Source: G963668655 sp963668655
GTDB lineage: Bacteria > Myxococcota_A > SURF-8
DNA: 64,000 nt
Assembly (NCBI GenBank): GCA_963668655.2
Contig: CAXXPQ010000001.1
Coordinates: 496,001-560,000 of the forward strand
Direction of reading: 5' to 3'
The notes below the pieces were generated by a model. The model made no database searches. It was not told the origin of the DNA and saw only the letters and a list, made by a program, of their open reading frames with translations. Shown piece by piece: positions 52,331-60,363 of the stretch. A program made the translations under genes and the position numbers. Numbering within the stretch: the stretch's first letter is position 1; each line of letters begins with the position of its first letter.

Positions 52331-54232
52331 GTGCGCGGCCTGTTTCCCATGATCCGGATCGCCTGGCTGGCCATGATCGCCGGCCTGTTTCCGTTTTTGC
52401 TCCACGCGGAAACGATGAATCATGTCCAAGGGTTGCACGCCCGTCAGGACGGCGGGCGCACCATCCTGGAACTCACGTCCGAAGCCGCGCCGGTCTTCAC
52501 CAGTTTTCTTCTGCCCGACCCGGACCGCCTGATCCTCGACTTTCCCCACTGCCGGGGGATCGAAAACCTGCGCGTCCCGAGCATAACCGGAAACCTGGTC
52601 CGAGATCTTACGGTGGAAAAGCTCAAGGGGGCGGACGAAGGTCTGCGACTGGTGCTTTTCCTGGCCCGCGCGGCGGATTTCCGCATGGAGCGCATGAAAA
52701 ACGGCTTGCGGATCGTCCTGGAGCCCCTGCCGGGAGGTCTGGAACTGGCCCGCATGGAGATTCCCGAGAAAGTTTCCGAGGAAATTCCAGCCTCCCCGAT
52801 TCCTCCGGCTCCACCCGAATGGCCCGAGAAGGAAAAAACCTCCGATGTTTCGGAACCGCCGCCCGTTCCAGCCATGGACATGATTCCCGAGGAGAAACAA
52901 GAAGTTCGGATCGCCATGCTGGAGACGGCGGCGTCCGAAGAGGAAAAGCCCGGGGAAAAGCCGCATGCGAAGACACGGCAGGAACCGCCGCCCCCCGCGC
53001 CTCTTCCCCCGCCTTCCGCGACGAACGCCGAACCCGTGGAACAGGTCCAACCCGCGGAAATCGTCGAGAACGCCGAACCCTCGGAACACGCTCAACCCGT
53101 CGGAATCGTCGAAAAAGCCGAGGCTGCGGAGAAAGCGGAGAACACGGAAAACGCCGAAATTATCCGAGCGGAATCTCCCGTCGCGGCGGAGAAAAATCCC
53201 CTCCCATCGCCGTCCGAGGAAGGCGATTGGCGGAGCGTTCCCGACGCCGAGGCCACGCTGTCGGTGACCGAGACCCGCCGCCAGCGGGAGGAAATGGAAC
53301 GAAAGGAACGCGTGGAGGAGGAAAAAGGGCGTCTTCTGACCCTGAAGGCCAAAGAAGAGGAGGAAAGAAAGCAGCGGGAAGAAGCCGAGCGTAAGCGTCT
53401 TCTGGCCGAACGCGAACGCCTTTTGGCGGAAAAGGCGCGCCAGGAGGAAGAGAAAAGGCAGCGGGAAGAAGCCGAGCGCAAGCGCCTGGAAACCGAACGC
53501 GAACGCCTCTTGGTGGAAAAAGCGCGACAGGAAGAAGAAAAAAAGCAGCGTGAGGAAGCCGAGCGCAAGCGTCTGGAGGCCGAACGCGAGCGTCTTTTGG
53601 AGGAAAAAGCGCGCCAGGAAGAAGAGAGAAAGCAGCGGGAAGAAGCCGAGCGCAAGCGCCTTCTGGCTGAACGCGAGCGTCTCTTGGCGGAAAAAGCACG
53701 CCAGGAAGAAGAGAGAAAGCAGCGGGAAGAAGCCGAGCACAAGCGCCTTCTGGCCGAACGCGAGCGCCTCTTGGCGGAAAAAGCACGGCAGGAAGAAGAA
53801 AGAAAACAGCGTGAGGAAGCCGAAAACGCAGGGAAGGAAACTCCCGTTCTTCCGGTGCGAAAACTATCCCCGGACACCCAGCCTCCCGCCCGTCTGAACG
53901 TCTTCGGATTCCGCTCCGAGTATCCCGCCGGACGGGTGGAAATCCAGTTCGAACGCCCGGTGGAAGTCGCTTCCGAGTGGCTGAACGAGAAGGAAATCCG
54001 TTTTGTCTTCCGCCCGGCTAGAATAACGAATAAAATCAACTTATTGCCGCTGAATACGGCCGCCTTCGGAACCGTGGTCACCGCCATCCGGCCCGACTTC
54101 TCGAAGGCGGCGGGAGAGGTCTATTTTCGGGTGGAACTACGTCGAAAAGCCGCCTTCAAGGTGGAGCGGAACGGGGCGACCGTCAATTTGTTCTTCTGGC
54201 CCTCCGATTCCATCGACGAAAAATCGCCGTAA
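52331..54232 (+). CDS. AMIN-domain protein with long charged coiled coil
   Basis: About 633 residues from GTG 52331, with GGAGG seven bases upstream; the longer frame begins inside the promoter. The signal peptide (AWLAMIAGLFPFLLHA) predicts periplasmic location. An AMIN-like domain (about 27-140, TILELTSEAAPVFTSFLLPD) is followed by a Pro/Glu-rich segment, a coiled coil of 29-residue repeats (about 341-497) and a second AMIN-like beta domain (about 520-633, PAGRVEIQFERPVEVASEW). AMIN domains target proteins to peptidoglycan or the secretin/type IV pilus (PilQ) and amidase complexes. The rod between two such domains suggests a periplasmic spacer or scaffold. Neighbours give no further clue. 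Confidence 0.82.
   Translation: MRGLFPMIRIAWLAMIAGLFPFLLHAETMNHVQGLHARQDGGRTILELTSEAAPVFTSFLLPDPDRLILDFPHCRGIENLRVPSITGNLVRDLTVEKLKGADEGLRLVLFLARAADFRMERMKNGLRIVLEPLPGGLELARMEIPEKVSEEIPASPIPPAPPEWPEKEKTSDVSEPPPVPAMDMIPEEKQEVRIAMLETAASEEEKPGEKPHAKTRQEPPPPAPLPPPSATNAEPVEQVQPAEIVENAEPSEHAQPVGIVEKAEAAEKAENTENAEIIRAESPVAAEKNPLPSPSEEGDWRSVPDAEATLSVTETRRQREEMERKERVEEEKGRLLTLKAKEEEERKQREEAERKRLLAERERLLAEKARQEEEKRQREEAERKRLETERERLLVEKARQEEEKKQREEAERKRLEAERERLLEEKARQEEERKQREEAERKRLLAERERLLAEKARQEEERKQREEAEHKRLLAERERLLAEKARQEEERKQREEAENAGKETPVLPVRKLSPDTQPPARLNVFGFRSEYPAGRVEIQFERPVEVASEWLNEKEIRFVFRPARITNKINLLPLNTAAFGTVVTAIRPDFSKAAGEVYFRVELRRKAAFKVERNGATVNLFFWPSDSIDEKSP
53354..53822 (+). repeat. 87-base coding tandem repeat
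   Basis: Just over five copies of an 87-base unit encode 29 residues each (pattern EEERKQREEAERKR, then LLAERERLLAEKARQ). Copies differ by a few substitutions such as LLA/LET/LEA. The coding strand is A/G-rich. Confidence 0.9.
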
Positions 54233-54503
54233 AATATCGGAAAACGGCGGGAATTTCTCCGGATATTGCCGAAACGATAAGAAAGTGAATAGAGTTTGAA
54301 ATTTTCCATCATCGGGGATTCTCCTGAAAAAGAACGCCGGGATTCCGTGGCAAAGATGGGGGTGCGGAGCCGGGCGGCAAAACGGGTGATTGGAATGTTT
54401 GGACTTCTTTGTTTTCTTATATTTTTTATGCTTTTCGGTATTTCGTTTCGAATCCGCTCGGCCGACATTTCGGCTGAAAACGGAGTTGTAACAAGTTCCG
54501 GAA
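54233..54503. other. AT-richer intergenic stretch
   Basis: Between the AMIN gene and the hybrid kinase (54233-54622 in total). It contains a doubtful small ORF and, at its right end, the kinase promoter. No terminator with a clear T tail was found. Confidence 0.45.
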
Positions 54504-54529
54504 TGGAAATCCGGCTTTCATTATGGTAA
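54356..54529 (+). CDS. Doubtful small membrane protein
   Basis: About 57 residues if begun at ATG 54356; the open frame can be extended to a TTG at 54296. One strong membrane helix (VIGMFGLLCFLIFFMLFGIS) is flanked by basic residues on the N-side and a short polar tail. No Shine-Dalgarno sequence is evident, and its end overlaps the predicted -10 box of the next gene. It could be real, but chance is not excluded. Confidence 0.25.
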   Translation: MGVRSRAAKRVIGMFGLLCFLIFFMLFGISFRIRSADISAENGVVTSSGMEIRLSLW

Positions 54530-54532
54530 AAT
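54504..54532 (+). promoter_or_regulatory. Candidate promoter of the hybrid kinase
   Basis: TGGAAA (54504-54509), 17-base spacer, TAAAAT (54527-54532), about 90 bases before the ATG at 54623. Confidence 0.45.
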
Positions 54533-54622
54533 TCTGTGGATTTCATGAGAAATGTCGATTGATTGCAAGTAAATACAGGATATTTGCAGATCGATTCGAA
54601 CGCCGATGACGGAAGCAGGCGA

Positions 54623-57412
54623 ATGACGGAACAGGATTCCAGGAAACAACGGAAGCTCGAACTCCTGCAAGAGGCCTATCGGCGCGTCCATCAATTGGAA
54701 AGGGAGTTGGAAGACTCGGAGGAAAATCCGCAAACGTACCTGTTCCGGGGCCGGATGCGACTGATGCTGGAGAACGCCGAGGATATCGTGACGTTCCTCG
54801 ATGAAAACGGCACCATTCTATATTCCAACAGCCCCGCACGCTATGGAATGACCTCGGAAGAGGCCAGGGGAAAACGTCTGGCGGACCTTTTCCCTCCGGA
54901 AAAGGCGCAAGAACTCCGGGAACAGATCGAGAGAATCTTCGAGACGGGAAAAGCCGACAGTCAGGAAAACGAAGTCGAGTGGATGGGGGAACGCCACGTC
55001 TTTCTGGATCACAACATTCCCATCCGGGACGAGTCCGGACGGGTGGTGGAAATCGCCAGAATCTCCCGCAATATCACGGAATTGCGAAAAACCCGCGAAT
55101 CCCTGGCCGTTTCCGAACAGCTTTACCGCTCCACCATCGACAGCCTGAATTTCGCTCTGCACGTCATCGACCGCAATTTCGAACTCACCCTGGCCAACCG
55201 GACATGTATGCAATGGATGAAACTTCATGACCCATCCATCGGCGATGCCGTGGGACGAAACCTGTTCGATATCTGTCCTTTCCTGACCGAGAACGTTCAG
55301 GCCGAATACAACCGGGTTTTTCGTACCGGAGAAACACTAATCACGGAGGAAAGCCATTCCTTCGACGGTCGGACCACCCTGACGAAAACGCGCAAGATTC
55401 CCATCTTCCTGAACGATGAAGTCATCAAAATCATTACGACGATCGAAGACGTCACCGAACAGCGCGGGTTGCTGTCGAAAGTGCAGGATACCGAGGAACG
55501 CTATCGGCTCCTGTTTAACAACGCCCAGGACGAAATCCTGTTCATCGACAAATGGGGTCGGGTGCTGGATGTGAACGAGCGCGTACGGCACATGTTCGGC
55601 ATCGAGCCGGAGGAGTTGATCGGAACGCACATTTCCTCCCTGGTGAAATACACCAAGCTGACCCTGCCGGCGCTTTTAAAGCTGTTCCGGCAGGTGTTCG
55701 ATCCAAAAAAGATCCTGAGACAGTTGGAAATGGAAGTACTGACCAAGGACGGAACCGAAAAGAACGTTGAGGTACGCGTCGGCATGGTGCGGGACGGGGG
55801 GAAAACCGTCGGTATTCTGGTGAACATCCGCGACATCACGGAGCAGAAGAAATTCGAGAAACAGGCCGACCTGCTTCATTCCCGCATGGAAAGCCTGATC
55901 CAGGCCATTCCCGACGTGGTGTACTTCAAGGACGCCGAGGGGCGCAACCAGATCGTCAACCGGGCCTACGAAGAACTGACCGGATCCTGTCGGGAGGATA
56001 TCGTCGGCAAGACCGACGCGGAACTTCTGCCCCCCGAACTGGCGGAGCAATGCCGGAAAAGCGACGAAGGCATCATCCAGGCCGGAATCCCGCGCCGTTT
56101 CGAGGAAAACATGGTGGGACCGAACGGGCAAACCATTTTCATGGAAAGCACCAAGGCGCCGATCTTCGATGAAACGGGCCGGTACATCGGCTTGGTGGGC
56201 GTCAGCCGGAACGTCACCGATCGCGTATTGTCCGAACGCGAAAAAGCCGAATTGGAGGAACAGCTTCACCAGTCCCGCAAAATGGAGGCCATCGGCCGCC
56301 TGGCCGGAGGCGTCGCCCACGACTTCAACAACCTGCTCACCAGCATCACCGGAAACTGCTCGTTGATGAAACTTGATCTGCATCCGGACGAGCCGCTCTT
56401 CGAATCCCTGAACGAAATCCACCAGGCCGCCGACCGGGCCGCGTCGTTGACCACGCAACTTCTGGCCTTCGGGCGCAAGCAGATTCTCGATCCCCACCGC
56501 ATCGACCTCAACCGGGTGGTGACGGAGCTGGAAACGATGCTGCGCCGCATCATCCGCGAGGATATCCGCCTGGAAATCCGGACGGATCCTCATGCCTGCA
56601 TCGTTCTGGCCGATCCTGTGCAGATCGAGCAGATCCTGCTCAACCTGGTCATCAATTCCCGGGACGCCCTGCCGGATGGAGGAACCATCGAGATCGAAAC
56701 CGCTCCCGTGACCCTGGACGAGGATTACTGCCGCAGCCATACCAATCTCTCCCCCGGCCCGTTCATCCGACTGTCGGTTTTCGATGACGGCCTGGGCATG
56801 GACGAAGACACCCTGGCGCACATTTTCGATCCCTTCTACACCACCAAACCCCAGGGGGAGGGAACCGGCCTCGGGCTGGCCACCGTTTACGGCACGGTCA
56901 CCCAGCATGGCGGCATTATCGAAGCCGTTTCCAAACCCGGCCGCGGAACCACCTTCGATATTCATCTGCCGGCCCTGGACGAGGAACCGGAACATCCATC
57001 GGATCCGGCGGCGCGGAAATCGGAAGGTTTGCCCAAGGGAGAGGGCGTGATTCTGGTGGTGGAGGACGAGGCCATCGTCCGCCGCATGACCGTGAAAATG
57101 CTGAAACGCATGGGATACGCCGTCCTGGAGGCCGCCAACGGGCCGGAAGCCCTGGAGATTTCCCGTTCCCACGCGGGGAACATCGATGTCCTGCTGACGG
57201 ATGTTATCATGCCGGGGATGAACGGCAGGGATCTGGCGGCCCAACTTGCGGAGATCCGGCCGGATACGCGCGTTCTGTTCACGTCCGGGTACACGGCGGA
57301 CGTGATCGCTCGCCACGGTGTTCTGGAAAGCGGCACGAATTTCATCGGGAAGCCGTTTACATCCAAAGAACTGGCGAGCCGTTTACAGGCCGTACGCAAG
57401 GAAAAAACGTGA
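54623..57412 (+). CDS. Cytoplasmic multi-PAS hybrid histidine kinase
   Basis: About 929 residues from ATG 54623; a TTG 20 codons upstream opens the frame but lacks support. No membrane helix. A short N-terminal coiled coil is followed by four PAS domains (starting near residues 55, 185, 300 and 430; e.g. NAEDIVTFLDENGTILYSN, NAQDEILFIDKWGRVLDVN), the His-box RLAGGVAHDFNNLLTSITG (phospho-His near 565), ATPase motifs (NLVINSRDALPDG, DDGLGMDEDTLAHIFDPFY) and a C-terminal receiver (about 808-925) with Asp near 860 in LLTDVIMPGMNG. The DFNN-type box marks the common hybrid class. Several PAS domains suggest it senses redox or small ligands inside the cell. No partner regulator is adjacent. Confidence 0.92.
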   Translation: MTEQDSRKQRKLELLQEAYRRVHQLERELEDSEENPQTYLFRGRMRLMLENAEDIVTFLDENGTILYSNSPARYGMTSEEARGKRLADLFPPEKAQELREQIERIFETGKADSQENEVEWMGERHVFLDHNIPIRDESGRVVEIARISRNITELRKTRESLAVSEQLYRSTIDSLNFALHVIDRNFELTLANRTCMQWMKLHDPSIGDAVGRNLFDICPFLTENVQAEYNRVFRTGETLITEESHSFDGRTTLTKTRKIPIFLNDEVIKIITTIEDVTEQRGLLSKVQDTEERYRLLFNNAQDEILFIDKWGRVLDVNERVRHMFGIEPEELIGTHISSLVKYTKLTLPALLKLFRQVFDPKKILRQLEMEVLTKDGTEKNVEVRVGMVRDGGKTVGILVNIRDITEQKKFEKQADLLHSRMESLIQAIPDVVYFKDAEGRNQIVNRAYEELTGSCREDIVGKTDAELLPPELAEQCRKSDEGIIQAGIPRRFEENMVGPNGQTIFMESTKAPIFDETGRYIGLVGVSRNVTDRVLSEREKAELEEQLHQSRKMEAIGRLAGGVAHDFNNLLTSITGNCSLMKLDLHPDEPLFESLNEIHQAADRAASLTTQLLAFGRKQILDPHRIDLNRVVTELETMLRRIIREDIRLEIRTDPHACIVLADPVQIEQILLNLVINSRDALPDGGTIEIETAPVTLDEDYCRSHTNLSPGPFIRLSVFDDGLGMDEDTLAHIFDPFYTTKPQGEGTGLGLATVYGTVTQHGGIIEAVSKPGRGTTFDIHLPALDEEPEHPSDPAARKSEGLPKGEGVILVVEDEAIVRRMTVKMLKRMGYAVLEAANGPEALEISRSHAGNIDVLLTDVIMPGMNGRDLAAQLAEIRPDTRVLFTSGYTADVIARHGVLESGTNFIGKPFTSKELASRLQAVRKEKT

Positions 57413-57457
57413 ATCCGGAAATCGATCGGGGGGATTTCGGAAATTCTCCGGGGAGTT

Positions 57458-57949
57458 TCAGCGGCGCATTTCCCTGGCGAGTTGGCGTTTGACGTCCCGC
57501 TGTTTGATGTCTTCCCGCCGGTCGTAGGTCTTTTTTCCCTTGGCCAGACCCAATTCCACCTTGGCCCGCCCCCGTTTGAAGTAAATGGATAGGGGAACCA
57601 GCGTAAAACCGCGTTCGTTGGTCTTGATGCCCAGCCGGTGAATTTCCCGGCGGTGCAGAAGCAGCTTCCGCCGCCGCAAGGGTTCGTGATTGTAGCGGTT
57701 TCCCTGGAGATACTCGTCGATGTGACAGTGTTCCAGCCAGACCTCGCCGTCTTTGATGCGGGCGTAGGCGTCGCCCATGGAGACGCGTCCGGCCCTCAGG
57801 CTTTTGACTTCGGTTCCCTGAAGGACGACGCCCGCCTCGAAGGTATCCGAGATCGCGTAATCGTGCCGGGCCTTGCGATTGCGGCTCACGATCCGGATTC
57901 CGGAAACCGCTTCCGCCGCGCCTTTTTTGTTTCCGCTTTTCTTCGCCAC
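57458..57949 (-). CDS. smpB: SsrA-binding protein SmpB
   Basis: About 163 residues from GTG 57949, chosen because GGAGG lies seven bases upstream and the longer frame adds an unrelated Arg-rich stretch. SmpB brings tmRNA to stalled ribosomes for trans-translation. Family features are clear: RKARHDYAISDTFEAGVVL, GTEVKSLRAGRVSM, the core EVWLEHCHIDEY, and a basic C-terminal tail beginning KKTYDRREDIKQRD that enters the mRNA channel. I did not find the tmRNA gene (ssrA) in the flanking non-coding DNA. Confidence 0.96.
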   Translation of the reverse strand: MAKKSGNKKGAAEAVSGIRIVSRNRKARHDYAISDTFEAGVVLQGTEVKSLRAGRVSMGDAYARIKDGEVWLEHCHIDEYLQGNRYNHEPLRRRKLLLHRREIHRLGIKTNERGFTLVPLSIYFKRGRAKVELGLAKGKKTYDRREDIKQRDVKRQLAREMRR

Positions 57950-58072
57950 CGTCGAACCTCCTGCTTCCGCCGATATTGTAATCCTTTCCCTCCGCTTCCG
58001 CCAGCCAAACCTTGCACTTTCTTGCACTCTTTTGACGGCGGGAAGCCGATGGCGGAAAGGAGTTCGTCCCCG

Positions 58073-58101
58073 TTGACAGATCTTCGTCGTCCCGTTACAA
58101 T
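58073..58101 (+). promoter_or_regulatory. Near-consensus sigma-70 promoter
   Basis: TTGACA (58073-58078), exactly 17 bases, TACAAT (58096-58101). The predicted start near 58108 lies 50 bases before the small membrane protein ATG. This is one of the best promoters in the window. Confidence 0.75.
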
Positions 58102-58157
58102 CCGTCCGGACGGCGCGGGGAAGACGCCCGCGGCGAGAAACGGGAGGAAACCTACGG

Positions 58158-58253
58158 ATGGACGGTTCGATAACGATTCAGATTCTCGTATCCTTCCTGG
58201 CCCTGTTTTCCCTCTATGCGATTTTCGTAACTATACGGAAAAACAAGAAATAA
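58158..58253 (+). CDS. 31-residue single-helix membrane protein
   Basis: Encodes MDGSITIQILVSFLALFSL, then YAIFVTIRKNKK: a short polar start, one hydrophobic helix of about 20 residues and a basic tail, typical of small bacterial membrane proteins with a positive-inside C-terminus. GGAGG lies nine bases before the ATG, a near-consensus promoter lies further upstream, and a hairpin begins at the stop codon. This arrangement argues for a real, independently expressed gene. Its function is unknown; such miniproteins often modulate a transporter or kinase. Confidence 0.65.
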   Translation: MDGSITIQILVSFLALFSLYAIFVTIRKNKK

Positions 58254-58285
58254 TCAACCACCCCGTCAAGAGGCGGTTGATTATT
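58249..58285. terminator. Long hairpin, possibly bidirectional terminator
   Basis: AATAATCAACC (58249-58259) pairs perfectly with GGTTGATTATT (58275-58285); the inner part can extend the stem by CC/GG. It begins within the last codons of the 31-residue gene and lies just after the AraC remnant on the other strand, where T-rich sequence follows. Confidence 0.6.
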
Positions 58286-58348
58286 ATGGACAATGCGAGC
58301 TGGTTGCGGCGGCGTAGAATGAGTAATAGCGGCTCCAAGTACTCATTC

Positions 58349-58450
58349 AGATTACGGATCCGGCCGTCCCCAGTTCCCGGATGTCGCGTGCGGGCGGCGC
58401 GCCGTACATGCGCTTGTATTCCCGACTGAATTGAAACGCTTTTATCCAAC
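58349..58450 (-). pseudogene. C-terminal remnant of an AraC-family regulator
   Basis: Read on the minus strand, one frame gives WIKAFQFSREYKRMYGAPP followed by ARDIREL and a stop about ten residues later. FSREYKRMYG is the hallmark second helix-turn-helix of AraC/XylS regulators. A stop codon lies a few codons upstream (around 58460) and no AraC N-terminal part follows, so only about the last 35 codons remain. A different overlapping frame (58231-58464) shows no similarity to anything and is not annotated. Confidence 0.6.
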
Positions 58451-58527
58451 TTATCAATTGTCATGAAGCACTACGTATGTTTCACGGCGAGAAGGCGCTT
58501 GTGACGAAGGCCGTCCGGAACTCGTTC

Positions 58528-59247
58528 TCAGGACTTTTCTCCCATCAGCTCTTCCTGCAATGCGTTGGCGGTTTTCGCCACGGCGGCCACCAGGGCTCCC
58601 ATCACGGCGTCGTGCCCGCAGACCACCATGAGCAGATGGCCGCTGGCGAGTGCCTGCACCATGACGAAACCGTCGGCCTGATCGATCAGCAGTTTTCCCA
58701 CGCCGTCGGCCGGGTAGGAACGCAGAAAGCCGATGATGGAACTGCGAAGGGGTTCGAATTGCTCCGAGTTTCGCCCATCGCCCCGCTGGCCGAATTGCTC
58801 CGTCTCCACTTCCGCATCCCGGCCGAGGATGCAGGCGTATTGCATCCAGGAAGCGCGCTGAAGCATGGCCGAAAGAATCTCCGCGGCCCTGGAGGGGAGG
58901 ACGGCGTCCGTGGAGACGGTCTGCTTCTGCTCATTCTTGCGTTCGTCACGGAGTTTGAGCGCCTGCAAGATGGCGTGGTGCAGATCCATTTCGATGTTGA
59001 CTTCGCCGGGGGATTCGGTGTTGTCGAACAGGAATTCCCCGTCCTTCAGGTCCACCAGATCTACGATTACGTCGATCCCGCTGGCCCGTTCGCTCCGGCC
59101 GCTCACCAGGTTTCCCTGATCGTAATAAAGGGTGGCCAGAAGCTTGCCTTCCCGGGTCACGGTCAGCTTGCCCGTCTTTCTACCCTGATGAGGAAACTGG
59201 ATCAGGTCGATGATTCCCATATCCTTGAGCGATCCTTGAAGCGACAT
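58528..59247 (-). CDS. DUF4388 (PATAN) domain protein
   Basis: Encodes 239 residues. Residues 1-110 are a DUF4388 domain (SLQGSLKDMGIIDLIQFPHQ, GRKTGKLTV, GELLYDQGNLV-type strand), found in signalling and motility proteins of deltaproteobacteria and cyanobacteria. The C-terminal half has the alternating strand/helix pattern of a roadblock/LC7 fold (GKLLIDQADGFVMVQALASG). It is the last gene of the operon that contains an MglA-like GTPase, starting 21 bases after it. A role as effector or polarity adaptor for the GTPase is plausible. Confidence 0.85.
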   Translation of the reverse strand: MSLQGSLKDMGIIDLIQFPHQGRKTGKLTVTREGKLLATLYYDQGNLVSGRSERASGIDVIVDLVDLKDGEFLFDNTESPGEVNIEMDLHHAILQALKLRDERKNEQKQTVSTDAVLPSRAAEILSAMLQRASWMQYACILGRDAEVETEQFGQRGDGRNSEQFEPLRSSIIGFLRSYPADGVGKLLIDQADGFVMVQALASGHLLMVVCGHDAVMGALVAAVAKTANALQEELMGEKS

Positions 59248-59268
59248 GGCGGCACCTTCTCTTTTTAT

Positions 59269-59853
59269 CTACAGTCTGAAATCACGAACCACGTTCGTGC
59301 AGATCCGATGAATGGTATCCATCACCCCGACGCCCTCGCTCGCGACGGATTCGAAAACCGGGATGTGGGAGGGGATGTTCAGTTCTCGCTCGATGGTACC
59401 CACCGAGATGGGGTTTTCGCAATCACGTTTGTTGTATTGCAGCACCAGGGGATATTTGGCGATATCCTTCCCGTAGGACTCCAGGTTCAGCACCATGCCT
59501 TCGAAACTCGCCAGGTTGCGTTCCAGCATCTGCGGCTGGGAGTCGGCCACGAAAACCACTCCGTCCGCGCCGTCGAGAATCAGCTGGCGGCTGGCCTCGT
59601 ACTGGATCTGGCCGGGCACCGTATACAGGTTGAAGCGCAGAAAAAAACCGGACACCCTGCCCAGATCCAGGGGAAGAAAGTCGAAAAACAGCGTGCGCTC
59701 CTCCGCCGTGTCCAGGGTAATCATCTTCCCGCGGATGTTCTCCTGCAGGTTGCGGTGGACGTGGATCAGGTTCGTGGTCTTTCCGCTCATGCCGGGACCG
59801 AAATACACGATCTTGAAATTCAGTTCCCGGTCGCCGTAGTTCAAATAGGGCAT
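59269..59853 (-). CDS. MglA-type small Ras-like GTPase
   Basis: Encodes 194 residues, the size of MglA. It is a prokaryotic Ras-like GTPase; in Myxococcus MglA sets cell polarity and motility direction. The P-loop is YFGPGMSGKTTN (residues 18-29), the MglA-specific LDTAEERTLFFDFLPLDLG follows, switch II lies in TVPGQIQYEASRQLIL, and the guanine-specificity motif is NKRD. The upstream gene encodes a roadblock protein, as MglB does in mglBA, at a distance of six bases. Confidence 0.92.
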   Translation of the reverse strand: MPYLNYGDRELNFKIVYFGPGMSGKTTNLIHVHRNLQENIRGKMITLDTAEERTLFFDFLPLDLGRVSGFFLRFNLYTVPGQIQYEASRQLILDGADGVVFVADSQPQMLERNLASFEGMVLNLESYGKDIAKYPLVLQYNKRDCENPISVGTIERELNIPSHIPVFESVASEGVGVMDTIHRICTNVVRDFRL

Positions 59854-59859
59854 AACCCC

Positions 59860-60330
59860 TCACCCGTTCTTGTTGAAGATCATGTCGATCAGGTGCAGGG
59901 CGTATTCCTTGAATTCCGGCGTCTGCACCGCCTGCTGCTGGGTTTGCGGGCTTTCGCCCCGGTTCATCAGGTCCACCAATCGTTCTCCGGCTTTCTGCGC
60001 CTCGTGGCGCACCTTGCCGATGCGCTGCTGGTCCTGGAAGATCAGAACCATCATCACTGAATCCTTTATCAGGCCGATGTGAATGTGGCGGTTTTCCCCC
60101 TGCTGGAGCAGGATGGAAAACTGTTTCTCTCCGACAAGCGTGGCCACCTCCCGTGTGGCGGAAAACATGCCGGCCACCAGGGCGGCCAGGGCCGTGGTGT
60201 TCAGATATCCGGTATCGCCGGCTTCCGAAATGTTGTAGCCCTCTTTGGAAATCAGAAGGGCGGTCATCGCACCGGATTTTTCCAGCAGTTCGTCAAGAAT
60301 AGGGCGGCTGTTGTTCGTCGTCAATTGCAT
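59860..60330 (-). CDS. Roadblock/LC7 domain protein, MglB-like
   Basis: Encodes 156 residues. Residues 8-125 have the roadblock/LC7 pattern (MTALLISKEGYNISEAGDTG, AALVAGMFSATREVATLVG, HIHIGLIKDSVMMVLIF). MglB, of this fold, is the GTPase-activating partner of MglA, and this gene directly precedes the MglA-like gene. The C-terminal tail (QTPEFKEYALHLIDMIF) is an added helix also present in some MglB proteins. Assignment as the GAP of the neighbouring GTPase is inference from context. Confidence 0.88.
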   Translation of the reverse strand: MQLTTNNSRPILDELLEKSGAMTALLISKEGYNISEAGDTGYLNTTALAALVAGMFSATREVATLVGEKQFSILLQQGENRHIHIGLIKDSVMMVLIFQDQQRIGKVRHEAQKAGERLVDLMNRGESPQTQQQAVQTPEFKEYALHLIDMIFNKNG

Positions 60331-60363
60331 GAATACGGTTTCCTTTGGCTAGTGAAAAAACGG

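Noticed and set aside
57950..58072. tmRNA gene next to smpB
   Set aside because: I looked for a tRNA-like acceptor end with CCA and an Ala-rich tag frame on both strands and saw neither.
58231..58464. 77-residue minus-strand open frame
   Set aside because: It runs through the AraC remnant in the wrong frame and across the hairpin; the recognisable regulator sequence is in a different frame.
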